Source: RGIG4576 sp964613095 (GTDB taxonomy: Bacteria; Bacteroidota; Bacteroidia; Bacteroidales; Muribaculaceae). From it: a stretch of 22,876 nucleotides of DNA. Below the pieces are notes generated by a model. It had not been told where the DNA came from and made no database searches. It saw only the letters and a list, made by a program, of their open reading frames with translations. Below, in pieces: positions 21,795 to 22,876 of the stretch. How positions within the stretch are numbered: position 1 is the first letter of the stretch; each line of letters begins with the position of its first letter. A program made the position numbers and the translations under genes. Location: positions 1 through 22,876 of the forward strand of contig CAZTFX010000035.1 in the NCBI GenBank assembly GCA_964613095.1, given 5' to 3'.

Positions 21795-22571
21795 ATGATA
21801 GAAGTAAAAAACGTCATAAAGTCTTTTGAAGACAAAACCGTTCTGAAAGGTATAAGTGCAAAATTCTACGATGGTAAGACCAATCTTATTATCGGTCAAT
21901 CCGGATCGGGAAAAACCGTACTTGTTAAAAATTTGGTAGGTCTTTTAAAACCCGATAAAGGGGAGATTTTATATGATGGTCGCGACATCACAAAAATGTC
22001 GGTTGGACAAATGAAAGAGATACGAAAAGAAATAGGTATGTTGTTTCAAGGCTCTGCTCTTTTTGACTCGGAAACAGTAGAAGGAAATGTAATGTTTCCA
22101 TTAAAAATGTTCTCCGACATGAGTTATGCCGAAATGAAAGAACGTGCCGAGTTCTGTATTCATCGTGTTAATCTAGACGGAGCTAACCATAAATATCCAT
22201 CAGAAATAAGTGGCGGAATGCAAAAACGTGTTGCCATTGCACGTGCCATTGCCCTTAATCCAAAATATCTATTTTGTGATGAACCAAATTCAGGTTTAGA
22301 TCCTGAGACCTCAATACTGATTGATGAATTGTTGAGTGATATTACTCACGAATATGGTATTACCACCATAATAAACACTCACGACATGAACTCAGTGTTG
22401 GGAATAGGTGAAAATATTATTTTTATAAACAAAGGTAATTTGGAATGGACCGGTACCAGCAAAGATGTTTTCACCAATGACAACAAAGAATTAAACGATT
22501 TCGTTTTTGCAACTAATTTATTCAAAAACGCAAAAAATTATATGCTTCAACAACTACAAAAGAACTCCTGA
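21795..22571 (+). CDS. mlaF: MlaF-type ABC transporter ATPase
   Basis: A 258-residue ATP-binding subunit that powers the MlaE permease. Walker A GQSGSGKT is at 34-41, the Q-loop at LFQGSALFDSETV (83-95), the signature ISGGMQKR at 138-145, Walker B YLFCDEP with NSGLDP at 158-170, and the switch His at H196 in INTHDMNS. The Q-loop 'GSALFDSLTV'-like motif and 'GGMQKRVA' signature are typical of the Mla/Mce ATPases. It is seven bases downstream of mlaE. There is no obvious hairpin terminator after its stop at 22571 before the tRNA promoter at 22618. Confidence 0.95.
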   Translation: MIEVKNVIKSFEDKTVLKGISAKFYDGKTNLIIGQSGSGKTVLVKNLVGLLKPDKGEILYDGRDITKMSVGQMKEIRKEIGMLFQGSALFDSETVEGNVMFPLKMFSDMSYAEMKERAEFCIHRVNLDGANHKYPSEISGGMQKRVAIARAIALNPKYLFCDEPNSGLDPETSILIDELLSDITHEYGITTIINTHDMNSVLGIGENIIFINKGNLEWTGTSKDVFTNDNKELNDFVFATNLFKNAKNYMLQQLQKNS

Positions 22572-22617
22572 ATATTCTCTTGGTAATAAAATTTCACAGA
22601 AAAATAGTTCAAAATAT

Positions 22618-22647
22618 TTTGTAGTTTCGAAATAATGCGTACCTTTG
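22618..22647 (+). promoter_or_regulatory. Promoter of the tRNA-Leu gene
   Basis: TTTG (22618-22621), an 18-base spacer and TACCTTTG (22640-22647) match the Bacteroidetes promoter pattern. The predicted start near 22654 is about 5 bases before the mature tRNA end. Confidence 0.75.
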
Positions 22648-22658
22648 CATTCGGATTT

Positions 22659-22743
22659 GCGCATGTGGCGTAATTGGTAGCCGCGCTAGACTTAGGATCT
22701 AGTGTCGAGAGACGTGGGGGTTCGAGTCCCTTCATGCGCACCA
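22659..22743 (+). tRNA. tRNA-Leu, anticodon TAG
   Basis: An 85-base class II tRNA. Acceptor arm GCGCATG (22659-22665) pairs with CATGCGC (22733-22739). The anticodon stem is CTAGA/TCTAG with loop CTTAGGA, giving anticodon TAG. The long variable arm (GTCGAGAGAC) is typical of leucine tRNA, and the T-loop is TTCGAGT. The CCA end is encoded (22741-22743). It reads CTN codons, mainly CTA. Confidence 0.97.
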
Positions 22744-22783
22744 AGAGAAATAGGTTCATCACAACGATGAACCTATTTCTCTT
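22743..22783 (+). terminator. Long perfect hairpin abutting the tRNA 3' end
   Basis: An 18-bp perfect stem, 22743-22760 with 22766-22783, has loop ACAAC. It begins at the final A of the tRNA CCA. The right arm is T-rich (CTATTTCTCTT) but no T-run follows. It is most likely the tRNA terminator and a processing signal. It is the longest perfect inverted repeat I found in the window. Confidence 0.65.
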
Positions 22784-22868
22784 ATGTCGTTCTGTTTCAT
22801 CTACTTAAGAATAATCACAAAGTTAAATGGGCTCAGTAGCAAAAGTATGTGTTTCTATAAATAAGTGA

Positions 22869-22876
22869 TACCTTTG
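22869..22876 (+). promoter_or_regulatory. -7 promoter element at the right edge
   Basis: TACCTTTG is an exact -7 element in the last eight bases, predicting a rightward transcript beginning just outside the window. The 22784-22868 gap otherwise shows no gene. Confidence 0.45.

Noticed and set aside
22659..22783. tRNA-Leu as an integrated-element attachment site
   Set aside because: No direct repeat of the tRNA 3' end, integrase or compositional shift is visible in the window; the following inverted repeat is better explained as a terminator.
22818..22825. Leftward -7-like TAACTTTG (minus strand) downstream of the tRNA
   Set aside because: No leftward gene follows; it would run straight into the tRNA hairpin. 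An 8-base degenerate pattern occurs by chance in AT-rich DNA.

Overview
This is a compact, AT-rich (roughly one-third G+C) chromosomal segment that looks like an uncharacterised gut-type member of the order Bacteroidales. Three things point there: repeated Bacteroidetes -7 promoter elements (TAnnTTTG) upstream of many genes, general lack of Shine-Dalgarno sites, and the gene families present (RadA, a TrmH-type methyltransferase, SLC45-like transporter, PiT-PhoU fusion, CvfB, DUF3298 lipoprotein, MlaE/MlaF). I see no insertion sequence, prophage, CRISPR array, integrase or secretion island. The content is mostly housekeeping and envelope functions, and most novelty is in the intergenic regions.

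Layout. 1-391: tail of an unidentified rightward gene, a strong terminator, then the 3' side of radA. 392-2552 (minus): trmH-like methyltransferase then radA. 2778-4106 (plus): sugar MFS transporter with its own promoter, leader hairpin and terminator. 4276-5709 (plus): NhaC antiporter, overlapping tail-to-tail with a minus-strand three-gene cluster (7745 to 5703): a secreted Ntn hydrolase, a DUF486 membrane protein and a small membrane protein. 7823-9364 (plus): hotdog thioesterase and dprA, divergent from the hydrolase. 9531-10406 (plus): uridine-phosphorylase-like enzyme, ending at a bidirectional terminator. 12627-10483 (minus): DUF3298 lipoprotein, rsmG, metallo-beta-lactamase-fold hydrolase. 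12757-13587 (plus): CvfB-like S1 protein. 14714-13659 (minus): secreted leucine-rich-repeat protein with twelve exact 21-residue repeats.

19194-14822 (minus) is a phosphate module: PhoB-type regulator, PhoR-type sensor kinase (overlapping ORFs) and a PiT phosphate transporter fused to a PhoU-like domain. Its upstream region carries two direct repeats with the 7-4-7 geometry of an enterobacterial Pho box, the nearer one occupying the -35 region of a canonical -7 element. The same 420-base gap also holds a possible small RNA or attenuator and, on its far side, paired palindromes ahead of the next operon.

19615-20891 (plus): a ScdA/RIC-like hemerythrin protein whose usual N-terminal cysteines are missing, overlapping by ATGA a LuxR-type regulator with a degenerate receiver. 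This pair is probably a nitrosative/oxidative or oxygen-linked stress operon. 21041-22571 (plus): mlaE and mlaF, the inner-membrane core of a phospholipid transporter. 22659-22743: tRNA-Leu(TAG), immediately followed by a perfect 18-bp hairpin. The window ends exactly on another -7 element, so a further rightward gene probably starts just outside.
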